A DNA stretch of 64,000 nucleotides from NCBI GenBank assembly GCA_933228895.1, contig OW121851.1, positions 128,201,624-128,265,623 on the forward strand. The letters are read 5' to 3'. Source of the DNA: Platycnemis pennipes (lineage: Eukaryota > Arthropoda > Insecta > Odonata > Platycnemididae). How positions within the stretch are numbered: position 1 is the first letter of the stretch; every line of letters begins with the position of its first letter. Both the position numbers and the translations under genes were made by a program. The notes beneath the pieces were generated by a model. That model saw only the letters and a program-made list of their open reading frames with translations. It was not told the DNA's origin and searched no databases. Below, piece after piece: positions 31,216 through 45,440 of this stretch.

Positions 31216-34200
31216 GGTGGAAATGATTTTTTGGAAGAAATAACATCTTAAAAAAAGAATCTACATCTGAGCAATTAGTTTTCTATTTAGTTTTGCATGA
31301 AATGAGGTGATAACTGCTGAAAACAAGCGAAAGAGTTTTTTTAGTGGAAAAACAGTGGTGGAAATGATTTTATATGAAAACGGTGGAAATGATTTTATTA
31401 GGAAGGAATAACTTTTTGAATAACCCCTTTCTCTCTGAATTTTTTTTTGCTATTTATCTTTGTATAAAATAAGGTAAACAATACTGAGAAGAGGCAAATG
31501 TTTAATTTTAGTGGAATAACAGTGGTAGATATAAATTTATTAGGAAGAAATAACTTTTGAGAAAACGCCTCTGTCTCGGAATTTTAACATTTGCTATTAC
31601 TATTGCATAAAATGATAAGTACTGAAAACAAGCGAAAATGATATTTTTTGTGGAAATATAGTTTGTAAATAATTTTATTAGGAAGAATTAACTTTCAAAT
31701 AATACCCCTCATTTTCTGAATTTTTTTTGCTATTAGTCTTTGCATAACATCAGGTAAACAATACTGATAAGAGGCAAAAAAATTTGTTTTAGTGGAATAA
31801 CAGTGGGAGAAATACATTTATTAGGTAGAAATAACTTTTGAGAAAAAAAAATCTTTATCTTTAGTATTTCTTTTTCTATTCAGTTTTGCATCAAATGATG
31901 TGAAAATAGCTGAAAACAGGCGAAAAATTAAAATTTAGTGAAATAACATAAGAAGCAAAAAGAAATTACTTAGAACGAAATAACTTTTGAGAAAACTCCT
32001 CACGATCAGAATTTTTTTTATATCAAGTTTTGCTTAAAATGAGGTGAAAAGTACTGAGAGAACAGAAAAAATTTAATTTAATTGAAATAACAGTGGTGGA
32101 AATGATGTTTTTAGGAAGAATTAACGTTTGAAAATAAGAATTTTTATCTAAGCAATTTGTTTTTCCAGATAGTTTTGCATGAAATGTGGTGATAAGTATT
32201 TAAATCAAGCCAAAGAGTTAAATTTAGTGTAATAACAGTGGTTGAAATGATTTTATTAGGATGATAATACTTTTAAAAAACTCCTCAATCTGTAATTTAT
32301 ATATATAAGGCTTTGCTTAAAAAGAGGTAAAAAATATATAAAGGAGGGGAGAATTTAATTCAGTGGAATAACATTGGTAGAAATAAATTTATTAGGAAGA
32401 AATAACTTTTGAGAATAAGAAACTTTATTTGAACAATTTGTTTTTCTATTAAGTTATCCATAATATGAATAAAAATAACAATGGTAAAAATGATTATTTT
32501 GGAATAAATAACATTTGAGAAAGCACCTCTCGCTTTTGGAAACTTTTTTTGCTATTGGGCTTTGCATTAAATGAGGTAAACAGTACTGAAAAAAACGCTA
32601 AATAATTTGTTTTTGTGAAATACCAGAGGTAAAAATGAATTAATTAGGAAAAAATTATTTTGAGAAAAAAAATTTTATCTTTAATATTTATTTTTCTATT
32701 TACTTTTGCATCAAATGATGTGAAAATAGCTAAAAACAGGTTAAAAATTAAATTTTAGTGAAATAACATTAGAAGCAATAAGACTACTTAGGTGGAAATA
32801 ACTTTCGAGAAAACGCCTCACGATCTGAATTTTTTGTTTTCATATTAAGTTTTGCTTTAAATGATGTGAAAAGTAATGACAGAACTGAAAAATTTTAATT
32901 TTATTGAAACAACAGTGTTGGAAATGATTTTTTAGGGAGAAAAAACGTTTGAAAAAAAGATATTTTATCATAGCAATTTGTTTTTCTAGTAAGTTTTGCA
33001 TGAAATGAGGTGATAAGTACTTAAAACAAGCCAAAGAGTTAATTTTAGTGGAAGAACAGTGTTGGAGATGATTTTATTAAGAAGATATAATTTTTAAAAA
33101 AGTCCTTAATCTGTATATTTTTTGTATTAGGCTTTGCATAAAAAGAGATAAAAGTACTGAACAGAAACGGAAAATTTAATTTTAGTGGGATACCAGAGGT
33201 AGAAATGAAGTTATTAAGGAAAAGTTCCTTTTTAGAAAACGCCTCTCTACATGAATTTTTTTACTTTCTTATTAGTTTTTCTTAAATTGAGTCGAAAAGT
33301 ACTGAGAAGAGCTGTAAAAGTTTAATTTTATTGAAATAACAGTGGCGGAATTGATTTTTTTAAGAAGAAATAACGTTTAAAAAAAATATTTTTATCTAAG
33401 CGTTTTGTTTCTCTATTAAGTTTCGCATGAAATGATTATTGATAAGTAATGAAAACATATAATTGATAAGTAATGAAAACAATCGAAAGAGTTATTTCAT
33501 TAGAAAAACAGTGGTGAAAATTATTTTATTAGGAAGATATAATTTAAAAAGAAACTGTGGTAGAAATGATTTTTATAGGAAGATTTAACGTTTGAAAAAA
33601 AGAATCTTAAACAACAATTTATTTTTTTAAAATTTTATATTAAATGACGTGATATGTACTGAAAAAAAAGCGAAAATGTTAATTTTAGTGGAATAACAGT
33701 GGTGGAAATGATTTTATTAAGAAGAATTAACTTTTTAAAAAACCCGTCTCTCTCGGAATTTTTTTGCTATTACTCGCTGCATAAAGGCAGGTAAACAATA
33801 CAGAGAAGAGGCTAAAAATTTAATTTTAGTGAAATAACAGTGGTAAAAAAAAATTTTTTAGTAAGATATATCTTTTTAGAAAAATAATCATTGTCATAAA
33901 TATTTTTTTCTATTGAGTTTTGCATTAAGTCACGTGAAAATAGCAGAAAACTTGGGATTATTCTTTGGGAAATTCTCTATTTGGGAAAGAATAAGATTAT
34001 TCTTGCTATACATCGTTGCATAGAATCAAGTAAACAGTACTGAGAAGAGGCAAAAAATTTAATTTTAGTGGAATAACAGCGGTAGAAATAAATTTTTTAG
34101 GAAGATATAACTTTGGGGAAAAAAATTTTTTTATCATAAATATTTATTTTTTCGATTTAGTTTTGCATCGAGTGAGGTAAAAATAGAAGAAAACATGCCT

Positions 34201-34711
34201 AAAATGTAATTTTAGTGAAATAACGTAAGGAGAAATAAGATTGCTTATAAGGAATTAACATTTGAGAAACGCCTCTCGTTCTAACTTTTTGTTTTGCTAT
34301 TAAATTACGCAAAATATGTGACGAAAAGTACAAACAAGAGGTGAATAAAATATATTAGCATAACATGAGGTGAAAAGTACTAGCAAAGGGCAAAAAATTT
34401 AATTTAAGTGGAATTGCAGATGTAGAAAAAAAATTATAAGGTAAAAATTATTATAAGAAAAAAATCCTTTTCTGAACAATTTATTTTTCTATTAAGTTTT
34501 GCATCAAATGAGTTAAAGAAAAAGTAGAGAACATGCAAAAAATATAAATTTTAGTGAAATAACATAAGTAGAAATAAGATAACTTAGAAGGAAATAACTT
34601 TTGAAAAAACGCCTCTCGATCTACAGTTTTGTTTTGATATTAATTTTGCTTAAAATAAGGTTAAAAGTACTGAGAAGTGCTAAAAAAATTAAATTTTATT
34701 TAAATAACAGT
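31216..34711. repeat. HOR unit H5, 3496 bp
   Basis: Full-length. It and H6 share the variants ACAGGTTAAAAATTAAATT and TTATCATAGCAATTTG, which marks them as a closely related pair. Confidence 0.92.
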
Positions 34712-37700
34712 GGTGGAAATGATTTTTTGGAAGAAATAACATCTTAAAAAAAGAATCTACATCTGAGCAATTAGTTTTCTATTTAGTTTTGCATGAAATG
34801 AGGTGATAACTGCTGAAAACAAGCGAAAGAGTTTTTTTAGTGGAAAAACAGTGGTGGAAATGATTTTATATGAAAACGGTGGAAATGATTTTATTAGGAA
34901 GGAATAACTTTTTGAATAACCCCTTTCTCTCTGAATTTTTTTTTGCTATTTATCTTTGTATAAAATAAGGTAAACAATACTGAGAAGAGGCAAATGTTTA
35001 ATTTTAGTGGAATAACAGTGGTAGATATAAATTTATTAGGAAGAAATAACTTTTGAGAAAACGCCTCTGTCTCGGAATTTTAACATTTGCTATTACTATT
35101 GCATAAAATGAAAGTACTGAAAACAAGCGAAAATGATATTTTTTGTGGAATTATAGTTTGTAAATAATTTTATTAGGAAGAATTAACTTTCAAATAATAC
35201 CCCTCATTTTCTGAATTTTTTTTGCTATTAGTCTTTGCATAACATCAGGTAAACAATACTGATAAGAGGCAAAAAAATTTGTTTTAGTGGAATAACAGTG
35301 GGAGAAATACATTTATTAGGTAGAAATAACTTTTGAGAAAAAAAAATCTTTATCTTTAGTATTTCTTTTTCTATTCAGTTTTGCATCAAATGATGTGAAA
35401 ATAGCTGAAAACAGGCGAAAAATTAAAATTTAGTGAAATAACATAAGAAGCAAAAAGAAATTACTTAGAACGAAATAACTTTTGAGAAAACTCCTCACGA
35501 TCAGAATTTTTTTTATATCAAGTTTTGCTTAAAATGAGGTGAAAAGTACTGAGAGAACAGAAAAAATTTAATTTAATTGAAATAACAGTGGTGGAAATGA
35601 TGTTTTTAGGAAGAATTAACGTTTGAAAATAAGAATTTTTATCTAAGCAATTTGTTTTTCCAGATAGTTTTGCATGAAATGTGGTGATAAGTATTTAAAT
35701 CAAGCCAAAGAGTTAAATTTAGTGTAATAACAGTGGTTGAAATGATTTTATTAGGATGATAATACTTTTAAAAAACTCCTCAATCTGTAATTTATATATA
35801 TAAGGCTTTGCTTAAAAAGAGGTAAAAAATATATAAAGGAGGGGAGAATTTAATTCAGTGGAATAACATTGGTAGAAATAAATTTATTAGGAAGAAATAA
35901 CTTTTGAGAATAAGAAACTTTATTTGAACAATTTGTTTTTCTATTAAGTTATCCATAATATGAATAAAAATAACAATGGTAAAAATGATTATTTTGGAAT
36001 AAATAACATTTGAGAAAGCACCTCTCGCTTTTGGAAACTTTTTTTGCTATTGGGCTTTGCATTAAATGAGGTAAACAGTACTGAAAAAAACGCTAAATAA
36101 TTTGTTTTTGTGAAATACCAGAGGTAAAAATGAATTAATTAGGAAAAAATTATTTTGAGAAAAAAAATTTTATCTTTAATATTTATTTTTCTATTTACTT
36201 TTGCATCAAATGATGTGAAAATAGCTAAAAACAGGTTAAAAATTAAATTTTAGTGAAATAACATTAGAAGCAATAAGACTACTTAGGTGGAAATAACTTT
36301 CGAGAAAACGCCTCACGATCTGAATTTTTTGTTTTCATATTAAGTTTTGCTTTAAATGATGTGAAAAGTAATGACAGAACTGAAAAATTTTAATTTTATT
36401 GAAACAACAGTGTTGGAAATGATTTTTTAGGGAGAAAAAACGTTTGAAAAAAAGATATTTTATCATAGCAATTTGTTTTTCTAGTAAGTTTTGCATGAAA
36501 TGAGGTGATAAGTACTTAAAACAAGCCAAAGAGTTAATTTTAGTGGAAGAACAGTGTTGGAGATGATTTTATTAAGAAGATATAATTTTTAAAAAAGTCC
36601 TTAATCTGTATATTTTTTGTATTAGGCTTTGCATAAAAAGAGATAAAAGTACTGAACAGAAACGGAAAATTTAATTTTAGTGGGATACCAGAGGTAGAAA
36701 TGAAGTTATTAAGGAAAAGTTCCTTTTTAGAAAACGCCTCTCTACATGAATTTTTTTACTTTCTTATTAGTTTTTCTTAAATTGAGTCGAAAAGTACTGA
36801 GAAGAGCTGTAAAAGTTTAATTTTATTGAAATAACAGTGGCGGAATTGATTTTTTTAAGAAGAAATAACGTTTAAAAAAAATATTTTTATCTAAGCGTTT
36901 TGTTTCTCTATTAAGTTTCGCATGAAATGATTATTGATAAGTAATGAAAACATATAATTGATAAGTAATGAAAACAATCGAAAGAGTTATTTCATTAGAA
37001 AAACAGTGGTGAAAATTATTTTATTAGGAAGATATAATTTAAAAAGAAACTGTGGTAGAAATGATTTTTATAGGAAGATTTAACGTTTGAAAAAAAGAAT
37101 CTTAAACAACAATTTATTTTTTAAAAATTTTATATTAAATGACGTGATATGTACTGAAAAAAAAGCGAAAATGTTAATTTTAGTGGAATAACAGTGGTGG
37201 AAATGATTTTATTAAGAAGAATTAACTTTTTAAAAAACCCGTCTCTCTCGGAATTTTTTTGCTATTACTCGCTGCATAAAGGCAGGTAAACAATACAGAG
37301 AAGAGGCTAAAAATTTAATTTTAGTGAAATAACAGTGGTAAAAAAAATTTTTTAGTAAGATATATCTTTTTAGAAAAATAATCATTGTCATAAATATTTT
37401 TTTCTATTGAGTTTTGCATTAAGTCACGTGAAAATAGCAGAAAACTTGGGATTATTCTTTGGGAAATTCTCTATTTGGGAAAGAATAAGATTATTCTTGC
37501 TATACATCGTTGCATAGAATCAAGTAAACAGTACTGAGAAGAGGCAAAATATTTAATTTTAGTGGAATAACAGCGGTAGAAATAAATTTTTTAGGAAGAT
37601 ATAACTTTGGGGAAAAAAATTTTTTTATCATAAATATTTATTTTTTCGATTTAGTTTTGCATCGAGTGAGGTAAAAATAGAAGAAAACATGCCTAAAATG

Positions 37701-38205
37701 TAATTTTAGTGAAATAACGTAAGGAGAAATAAGATTGCTTAGAAGGAATTAACATTTGAGAAACGCCTCTCGTTCTAACTTTTTGTTTTGCTATTAAATT
37801 ACGCAAAATATGTGACGAAAAGTACAAACAAGAGGTGAATAAAATATATTAGCATAACATGAGGTGAAAAGTACTAGCAAAGGTATTAATATTATATTTA
37901 AGTGGAATTGCAGATGTAGAAAAAAAATTATAAGGTAAAAATTATTATAAGAAAAAAATCCTTTTCTGAACAATTTATTTTTCTATTAAGTTTTGCATCA
38001 AATGAGTTAAAGAAAAAGTAGAGAACATGCAAAAAATATAAATTTTAGTGAAATAACATAAGTAGAAATAAGATAACTTAGAAGGAAATAACTTTTGAAA
38101 AAACGCCTCTCGATCTACAGTTTTGTTTTGATATTAATTTTGCTTAAAATAAGGTTAAAAGTACTGAGAAGTGCTAAAAAAATTAAATTTTATTTAAATA
38201 ACAGT
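34712..38205. repeat. HOR unit H6, 3494 bp
   Basis: Nearly identical to H5, with small indels. A private replacement of a GGCAAAAAATTTAAT-type stretch by TATTAATATTATATTTAAG occurs near 37880-37900. Confidence 0.92.
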
Positions 38206-41200
38206 GGTGGAAATGATTTTTTGGAAGAAATAACATCTTAAAAAAAGAATCTACATCTGAGCAATTAGTTTTCTATTTAGTTTTGCATGAAATGAGGTGA
38301 TAACTGCTGAAAACAAGCGAAAGAGTTTTTTTAGTGGAAAAACAGTGGTGGAAATGATTTTATATGAAAACGGTGGAAATGATTTTATTAGGAAGGAATA
38401 ACTTTTTGAATAACCCCTTTCTCTCTGAATTTTTTTTTGTTATTTATCTTTGTATAAAATAAGGTAAACAACACTGAGAAGAGGCAAATGTTTAATTTTA
38501 GTGGAATAACAGTGGTAGATATAAATTTATTAGGAAGAAATAACTTTTGAGAAAACGCCTCTGTCTCGGAATTTTAACATTTGCTATTACTATTGCATAA
38601 AATGATAAGTACTGAAAACAAGCGAAAATGATATTTTTTGTGGAAATATAGTTTGTAAATAATTTTATTAGGAAGAATTAACTTTCAAATAATACCCCTC
38701 ATTTTCTGAATATTTTTTGCTATTAGTCTTTGCATAACATCAGGTAAACAATACTGATAAGAGGCAAAAAAATTTGTTTTAGTGGAATAACAGTGGGAGA
38801 AATACATTTATTAGGTAGAAATAACTTTTGAGAAAAAAAAATCTTTATCTTTAGTATTTCTTTTTCTATTCAGTTTTGCATCAAATGATGTGAAAATAGC
38901 TGAAAACAGGCGAAAAATTAAATTTTAGTGAAATAACATAAGAAGCAAAAAGAAATTACTTAGAACGAAATAACTTTTGAGAAAACTCCTCACGATCAGA
39001 ATTTTTTTTATATCAAGTTTTGCTTAAAATGAGGTGAAAAGTACTGAGAGAACAGAAAAAATTTAATTTAATTGAAATAACAGTGGTGGAAATGATGTTT
39101 TTAGGAAGAATTAACGTTTGAAAATAAGAATTTTTATCTAAGCAATTTGTTTTTCCAGATAGTTTTGCATGAAATGTGGTGATAAGTATTTAAATCAAGC
39201 CAAAGAGTTAAATTTAGTGTAATAACAGTGGTTGAAATGATTTTATTAGGATGATAATACTTTTAAAAAACTCCTCAATCTGTAATTTATATATATAAGG
39301 CTTTGCTAAAAAGAGGTAAAAAATATATAAAGGAGGGGAGAATTTAATTCAGTGGAATAACATTGGTAGAAATAAATTTATTAGGAAGAAATAACTTTTG
39401 AGAATAAGAAACTTTATTTGAAAAATTTGTTTTTCTATTAAGTTATCCATAATATGAATAAAAATAACAATGGTAAAAATGATTATTTTGGAATAAATAA
39501 CATTTGAGAAAACACCTCTCTCTTTTGGAAACTTTTGCATTAAATGAGGTAAACAGTACTGAAAAAAAGGGTTAATAATTTGTTTTTGTGAAATACCAGA
39601 GGTAAAAATGATTTAATTAGGAAAAAATGACTTTTGAGAAAAAAATTTTTATCTTTAATATTTATTTTTCTATTTAGTTTTGCATCAAATGATGTGAAAA
39701 TAGCTAAAAACAGGTGAAAAATTAAATTTTAGTGAAATAACATTAGAAGCAATAAGACTACTTAGGTGGAAATAACTTTCGAGAAAACGCCTCACGATCT
39801 GAATTTTTTGTTTTCATATTAAGTTTTGCTTTAAATGATGTGAAAAGTAATGACAGAACTGAAAAATTTTAATTTTATTGAAACAACAGTGTTGGAAATG
39901 ATTTTTTAGGGAGAAAAAACGTTTGAAAAAAAGATATTTTATCAGAGCAATTTGTTTTTCTAGTAAGTTTTGCATGAAATGAGGTGATAAGTACTTAAAA
40001 CAAGCCAAAGAGTTAATTTTAGTGGAAGAACAGTGTTGGAGATGATTTTATTAAGAAGATATAATTTTTAAAAAAGTCCTTAATCTGTATATTTTTTGTA
40101 TTAGGCTTTGCATAAAAAGAGATAAAAGTACTGAACAGAGGCGGAAAATTTAATTTTATTGGGATACCAGAGGTAGAAATGAAGTTATTAAGGAAAAATT
40201 CCTTTTTAGAAAACGCCTCTCTACATGAATATTTTTGCTTTCTTATTAGTTTTTCTTAAATTGATGTGAAAAGTACTGAGAAGAGCTGTAAAAGTTTAAT
40301 TTTATTGAAATAACAGTGGCGGAATTGTTTTTTTAAGAAGAAATAACGTTTGAAAAAAAATATTTTTATCTAAGCGTTTTGTTTTTCTATTAAGTTTCGC
40401 ATGAAATGATTATTGATAAGTAATGAAAACATATAATTGATAAGTAATGAAAACAATCGAAAGAGTTATTTTATTGGAAAAACAGTGGTGAAAATGATTT
40501 TATTAGGAAGATATAATTTAAAAAGAAACTGTGGTATAAATGATTTTTATAGGAAGATTTAACGTTTGAAAAAAAGAATCTTAAACAACAATTTATTTTT
40601 TATAAATTTTATATTAAATGACGGGAAAAGTACTGAAGAAAAGCGAAAATGTTAATTTTAATGGAATAACAGTGGTTGAAATGATTTTATTAAGAAAAAT
40701 TAACTGTTTAAAAAACCCGTCTATCTGAATTTTTTTTGCTATTACTCACTGCTTAAGGCAGGTAAACAATACAGAGAAGAGGCAAAAATTTTAATTTTAG
40801 TGAAATAACAGTGGTAAAAATAAATTTTTTAGGAAGATATATCTTTTGAGAAAAAAAATCTTTATCATAAATATTTTTTTCTATTGAGTTTTGCATCAAG
40901 TCACGTGAAAATATCAGAAAACCTGGGTTTATTCTTTGGGAAATTCTCTATTTGGGAAAGAATACGATTATTCTTGCTATACATCGTTGCAAAGAATCAA
41001 GTAAACAGTACTGAGAAGAGGCAAAAAATTTAATTTTAGTGGAATAACAGCGGTAGAAATAAATTTTTTAGGAAGATATAACTTTTAGGAAAAAAATTTT
41101 TTATCATAAATATTTATTTTTTCGATTAAGTTTTGCCTTAAGTGAGGTAAAAATAGAAGAAAACATGCCTAAAATATAATTTTAGTGAAATAACGTAAGA

Positions 41201-41683
41201 GGAAATAAGATTGCTTAGAAGGAATTAACATTTGAGAAAACGCCTCTCGTTCTAAATTTTGGTTTTGCTATTAAATTTCGCAAAATATGTGACGAAAAGT
41301 AAAAAACAAGAGGTGAATAAAATATATTAGCATTACATGAGGTGAAAAGTACTAGCAAAGGGCAAAAAATTTAATTTTAGTGGAATTACAGAGGTAGAAA
41401 AAAAATTATTAGGTAGAAATTATTTTAAGAAAAAAAATCCTTTTCTGAACAATTTATTTTTCTATTAAGTTATGGATCAAATGAGTTAAAGAAAAAGTTG
41501 AGAACATGCAAAAAATTTAATTTTAGTTAAATAACATAAGTAGAAATAAGATAACTTAGGAGGAAATTACTTTTGAAAAAACGCCTCTCGATCTTCATTT
41601 TAGTTTTGATATTAATTTTACTTACAATGAGGTGAAAGGTACTGAGAGGTGATAGAAAAATTAAATTTTATTTAAATAACAGT
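38206..41683. repeat. HOR unit H7, 3478 bp, chimeric
   Basis: The left part (to about 39300) matches H6. The right part belongs to a second subfamily shared with H8, marked by loss of about 15 bases in GGAAACTTTTGCATTAAATG near 39530 and by AAAAAAGGGTTAATAATT. It therefore contains the transition between the two unit types. Confidence 0.9.
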
Positions 41684-44600
41684 GATGGAAATTATATTTT
41701 TGGAAGAAAAAACATTTTAAAAAAAGGATCTAAATCTGAGCTATTTGTTTTTTATTTAGTTTTGCATGAAATGAGGTGATAACTGATGAAAACAAGCGAA
41801 AGAGTTTTTTAAGTGGAAAAACAGTAGTGGAAATGATTTTATATGAAAACGGTGGAAATGATTTTATTAGGAAGGAATAACTTTTTGAATAACCCCTTTC
41901 TCTCTGAATTTTTTTGCTATTTATCTTTGTATAAAATAAGGTAAACAATACTGAGAAGAGGCAAATATTTAATTTTAGTGGAATAACAGTGGTAGATATA
42001 AATTTATTAGGAAGAAATAACTTTTGAGAAAACGCCTCTGTCTCGGAATTTTAACATTTGCTATTACTATTGCATAAAATGAAGGAAAAAACTGAGAAGT
42101 GTCGAATATTTTAATTTTAGTGAATTAACATAAGAAGCAATAAGATTACTTAGGTGGAAATAACTTTTGAGAAAACGCCTAAGGGTCTGAATTTTTTGTT
42201 TACATATTAAGTTTTGCTTAAAATGATGTGAAAAGTACTGAGAGAACTGAAAAAATTTAATTTAATTGAAATAACAGTGGTGGAAATGATGTTTTTAGGA
42301 AGAATTAACGTTTGAAAATAAGAATTTTTATCTAAGCAATTTGTTTTTCCAGATAGTTTTGCATGAAATGTGGTGATAAGTATTTAAATCAAGCCAAAGA
42401 GTTAAATTTAGTGTAATAACAGTGGTTGAAATGATTTTATTAGGATGATAATACTTTTAAAAAACTCCTCAATCTGTAATTTATATATATAAGGCTTTGC
42501 TAAAAAGAGGTAAAAAATATATAAAGGAGGGGAGAATTTAATTCAGTGGAATAACATTGGTAGAAATAAATTTATTAGGAAGAAATAACTTTTGAGAATA
42601 AGAAACTTTATTTGAAAAATTTGTTTTTCTATTAAGTTATCCATAATATGAATAAAAATAACAATGGTAAAAATGATTATTTTGGAATAAATAACATTTG
42701 AGAAAACACCTCTCTCTTTTGGAAACTTTTGCATTAAATGAGGTAAACAGTACTGAAAAAAAGGGTTAATAATTTGTTTTTGTGAAATACCAGAGGTAAA
42801 AATGATTTAATTAGGAAAAAATGACTTTTGAGAAAAAAATTTTTATCTTTAATATTTATTTTTCTATTTAGTTTTGCATCAAATGATGTGAAAATAGCTA
42901 AAAACAGGTGAAAAATTAAATTTTAGTGAAATAACATTAGAAGCAATAAGACTACTTAGGTGGAAATAACTTTCGAGAAAACGCCTCACGATCTGAATTT
43001 TTTGTTTTCATATTAAGTTTTGCTTTAAATGATGTGAAAAGTAATGACAGAACTGAAAAATTTTAATTTTATTGAAACAACAGTGTTGGAAATGATTTTT
43101 TAGGGAGAAAAAACGTTTGAAAAAAAGATATTTTATCAGAGCAATTTGTTTTTCTAGTAAGTTTTGCATGAAATGAGGTGATAAGTACTTAAAACAAGCC
43201 AAAGAGTTAATTTTAGTGGAAGAACAGTGTTGGAGATGATTTTATTAAGAAGATATAATTTTTAAAAAAGTCCTTAATCTGTATATTTTTTGTATTAGGC
43301 TTTGCATAAAAAGAGATAAAAGTACTGAACAGAGGCGGAAAATTTAATTTTATTGGGATACCAGAGGTAGAAATGAAGTTATTAAGGAAAAATTCCTTTT
43401 TAGAAAACGCCTCTCTACATGAATATTTTTGCTTTCTTATTAGTTTTTCTTAAATTGATGTGAAAAGTACTGAGAAGAGCTGTAAAAGTTTAATTTTATT
43501 GAAATAACAGTGGCGGAATTGTTTTTTTAAGAAGAAATAACGTTTGAAAAAAAATATTTTTATCTAAGCGTTTTGTTTTTCTATTAAGTTTCGCATGAAA
43601 TGATTATTGATAAGTAATGAAAACATATAATTGATAAGTAATGAAAACAATCGAAAGAGTTATTTTATTGGAAAAACAGTGGTGAAAATGATTTTATTAG
43701 GAAGATATAATTTAAAAAGAAACTGTGGTATAAATGATTTTTATAGGAAGATTTAACGTTTGAAAAAAAGAATCTTAAACAACAATTTATTTTTTATAAA
43801 TTTTATATTAAATGACGGGAAAAGTACTGAAGAAAAGCGAAAATGTTAATTTTAATGGAATAACAGTGGTTGAAATGATTTTATTAAGAAAAATTAACTG
43901 TTTAAAAAACCCGTCTCTCTGAATTTTTTTTGCTATTACTCACTGCTTAAGGCAGGTAAACAATACAGAGAAGAGGCAAAAATTTTAATTTTAGTGAAAT
44001 AACAGTGGTAAAAATAAATTTTTTAGGAAGATATATCTTTTGAGAAAAAAAATCTTTATCATAAATATTTTTTTCTATTGAGTTTTGCATCAAGTCACGT
44101 GAAAATATCAGAAAACCTGGGTTTATTCTTTGGGAAATTCTCTATTTGGGAAAGAATACGATTATTCTTGCTATACATCGTTGCAAAGAATCAAGTAAAC
44201 AGTACTGAGAAGAGGCAAAAAATTTAATTTTAGTGGAATAACAGCGGTAGAAATAAATTTTTTAGGAAGATATAACTTTTAGGAAAAAAATTTTTTATCA
44301 TAAATATTTATTTTTTCGATTAAGTTTTGCCTTAAGTGAGGTAAAAATAGAAGAAAACATGCCTAAAATATAATTTTAGTGAAATAACGTAAGAGGAAAT
44401 AAGATTGCTTAGAAGGAATTAACATTTGAGAAAACGCCTCTCGTTCTAAATTTTGGTTTTGCTATTAAATTTCGCAAAATATGTGACGAAAAGTAAAAAA
44501 CAAGAGGTGAATAAAATATATTAGCATTACATGAGGTGAAAAGTACTAGCAAAGGGCAAAAAATTTAATTTTAGTGGAATTACAGAGGTAGAAAAAAAAT

Positions 44601-44872
44601 TATTAGGTAGAAATTATTTTAAGAAAAAAAATCCTTTTCTGAACAATTTATTTTTCTATTAAGTTATGGATTAAATGAGTTAAAGAAAAAGTTGAGAACA
44701 TGCAAAAAATTTAATTTTAGTTAAATAACAAGAAATAAGATAACTTAGGAGGAAATTACTTTTGAAAAAACGCCTCTCGATCTTCATTTTAGTTTTGATA
44801 TTAATTTTACTTACAATGAGGTGAAAGGTACTGAGAGGTGATAGAAAAATTAAATTTTATTTAAATAACAGT
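41684..44872. repeat. HOR unit H8, 3189 bp
   Basis: Near-identical to the right part of H7 at an offset of 3194 bp over about 39050-41680, with a 5-bp deletion near 44728. Relative to H7 it has exchanged about three monomers (H7 38600-39030) for one flank-type monomer (about 42085-42240, GAAGGAAAAAACTGAGAAGT), a net loss of two monomers. Confidence 0.9.
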
Positions 44873-45440
44873 GATGGAAATTATATTTTTGGAAGAAAAA
44901 ACATTTTAAAAAAAGGATCTAAATCTGAGCTATTTGTTTTTTATTTAGTTTTGCATGAAATGAGGTGATAACTGATGAAAACAAGCGAAAGAGTTTTTTA
45001 AGTGGAAAAACAGTAGTGGAAATGATTTTATATGAAAACGGTGGAAATGATTTTATTAGGAAGGAATAACTTTTTGAATAACCCCTTTCTCTCTGAATTT
45101 TTTTGCTATTTATCTTTGTATAAAATAAGGTAAACAATACTGAGAAGAGGCAAATATTTAATTTTAGTGGAATAACAGTGGTAGATATAAATTTATTAGG
45201 AAGAAATAACTTTTGAGAAAACGCCTCTGTCTCGGAATTTTAACATTTGCTATTACTATTGCATAAAATGAAGGAAAAAACTGAGAAGTGTCGAATATTT
45301 TAATTTTAGTGAATTAACATAAGAAGCAATAAGATTACTTAGGTGGAAATAACTTTTGAGAAAACGCCTAAGGGTCTGAATTTTTTGTTTACATATTAAG
45401 TTTTGCTTAAAATGATGTGAAAAGTACTGAGAGAACTGAA
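44873..45440. repeat. HOR unit H9, partial, right edge of the array
   Basis: Matches the first ~560 bases of H8 and diverges after GTACTGAGAGAACTGAAAAT at about 45440, where flank-type monomers take over. It includes the same flank-type monomer as H8, so the right edge of the array arose together with the H7/H8 duplication. Confidence 0.88.

Noticed and set aside
18483..45440. CRISPR-like or bacterial repeat array
   Set aside because: Repeats are long, degenerate, contiguous monomers without unique spacers, and the window has a spliced animal-type gene.
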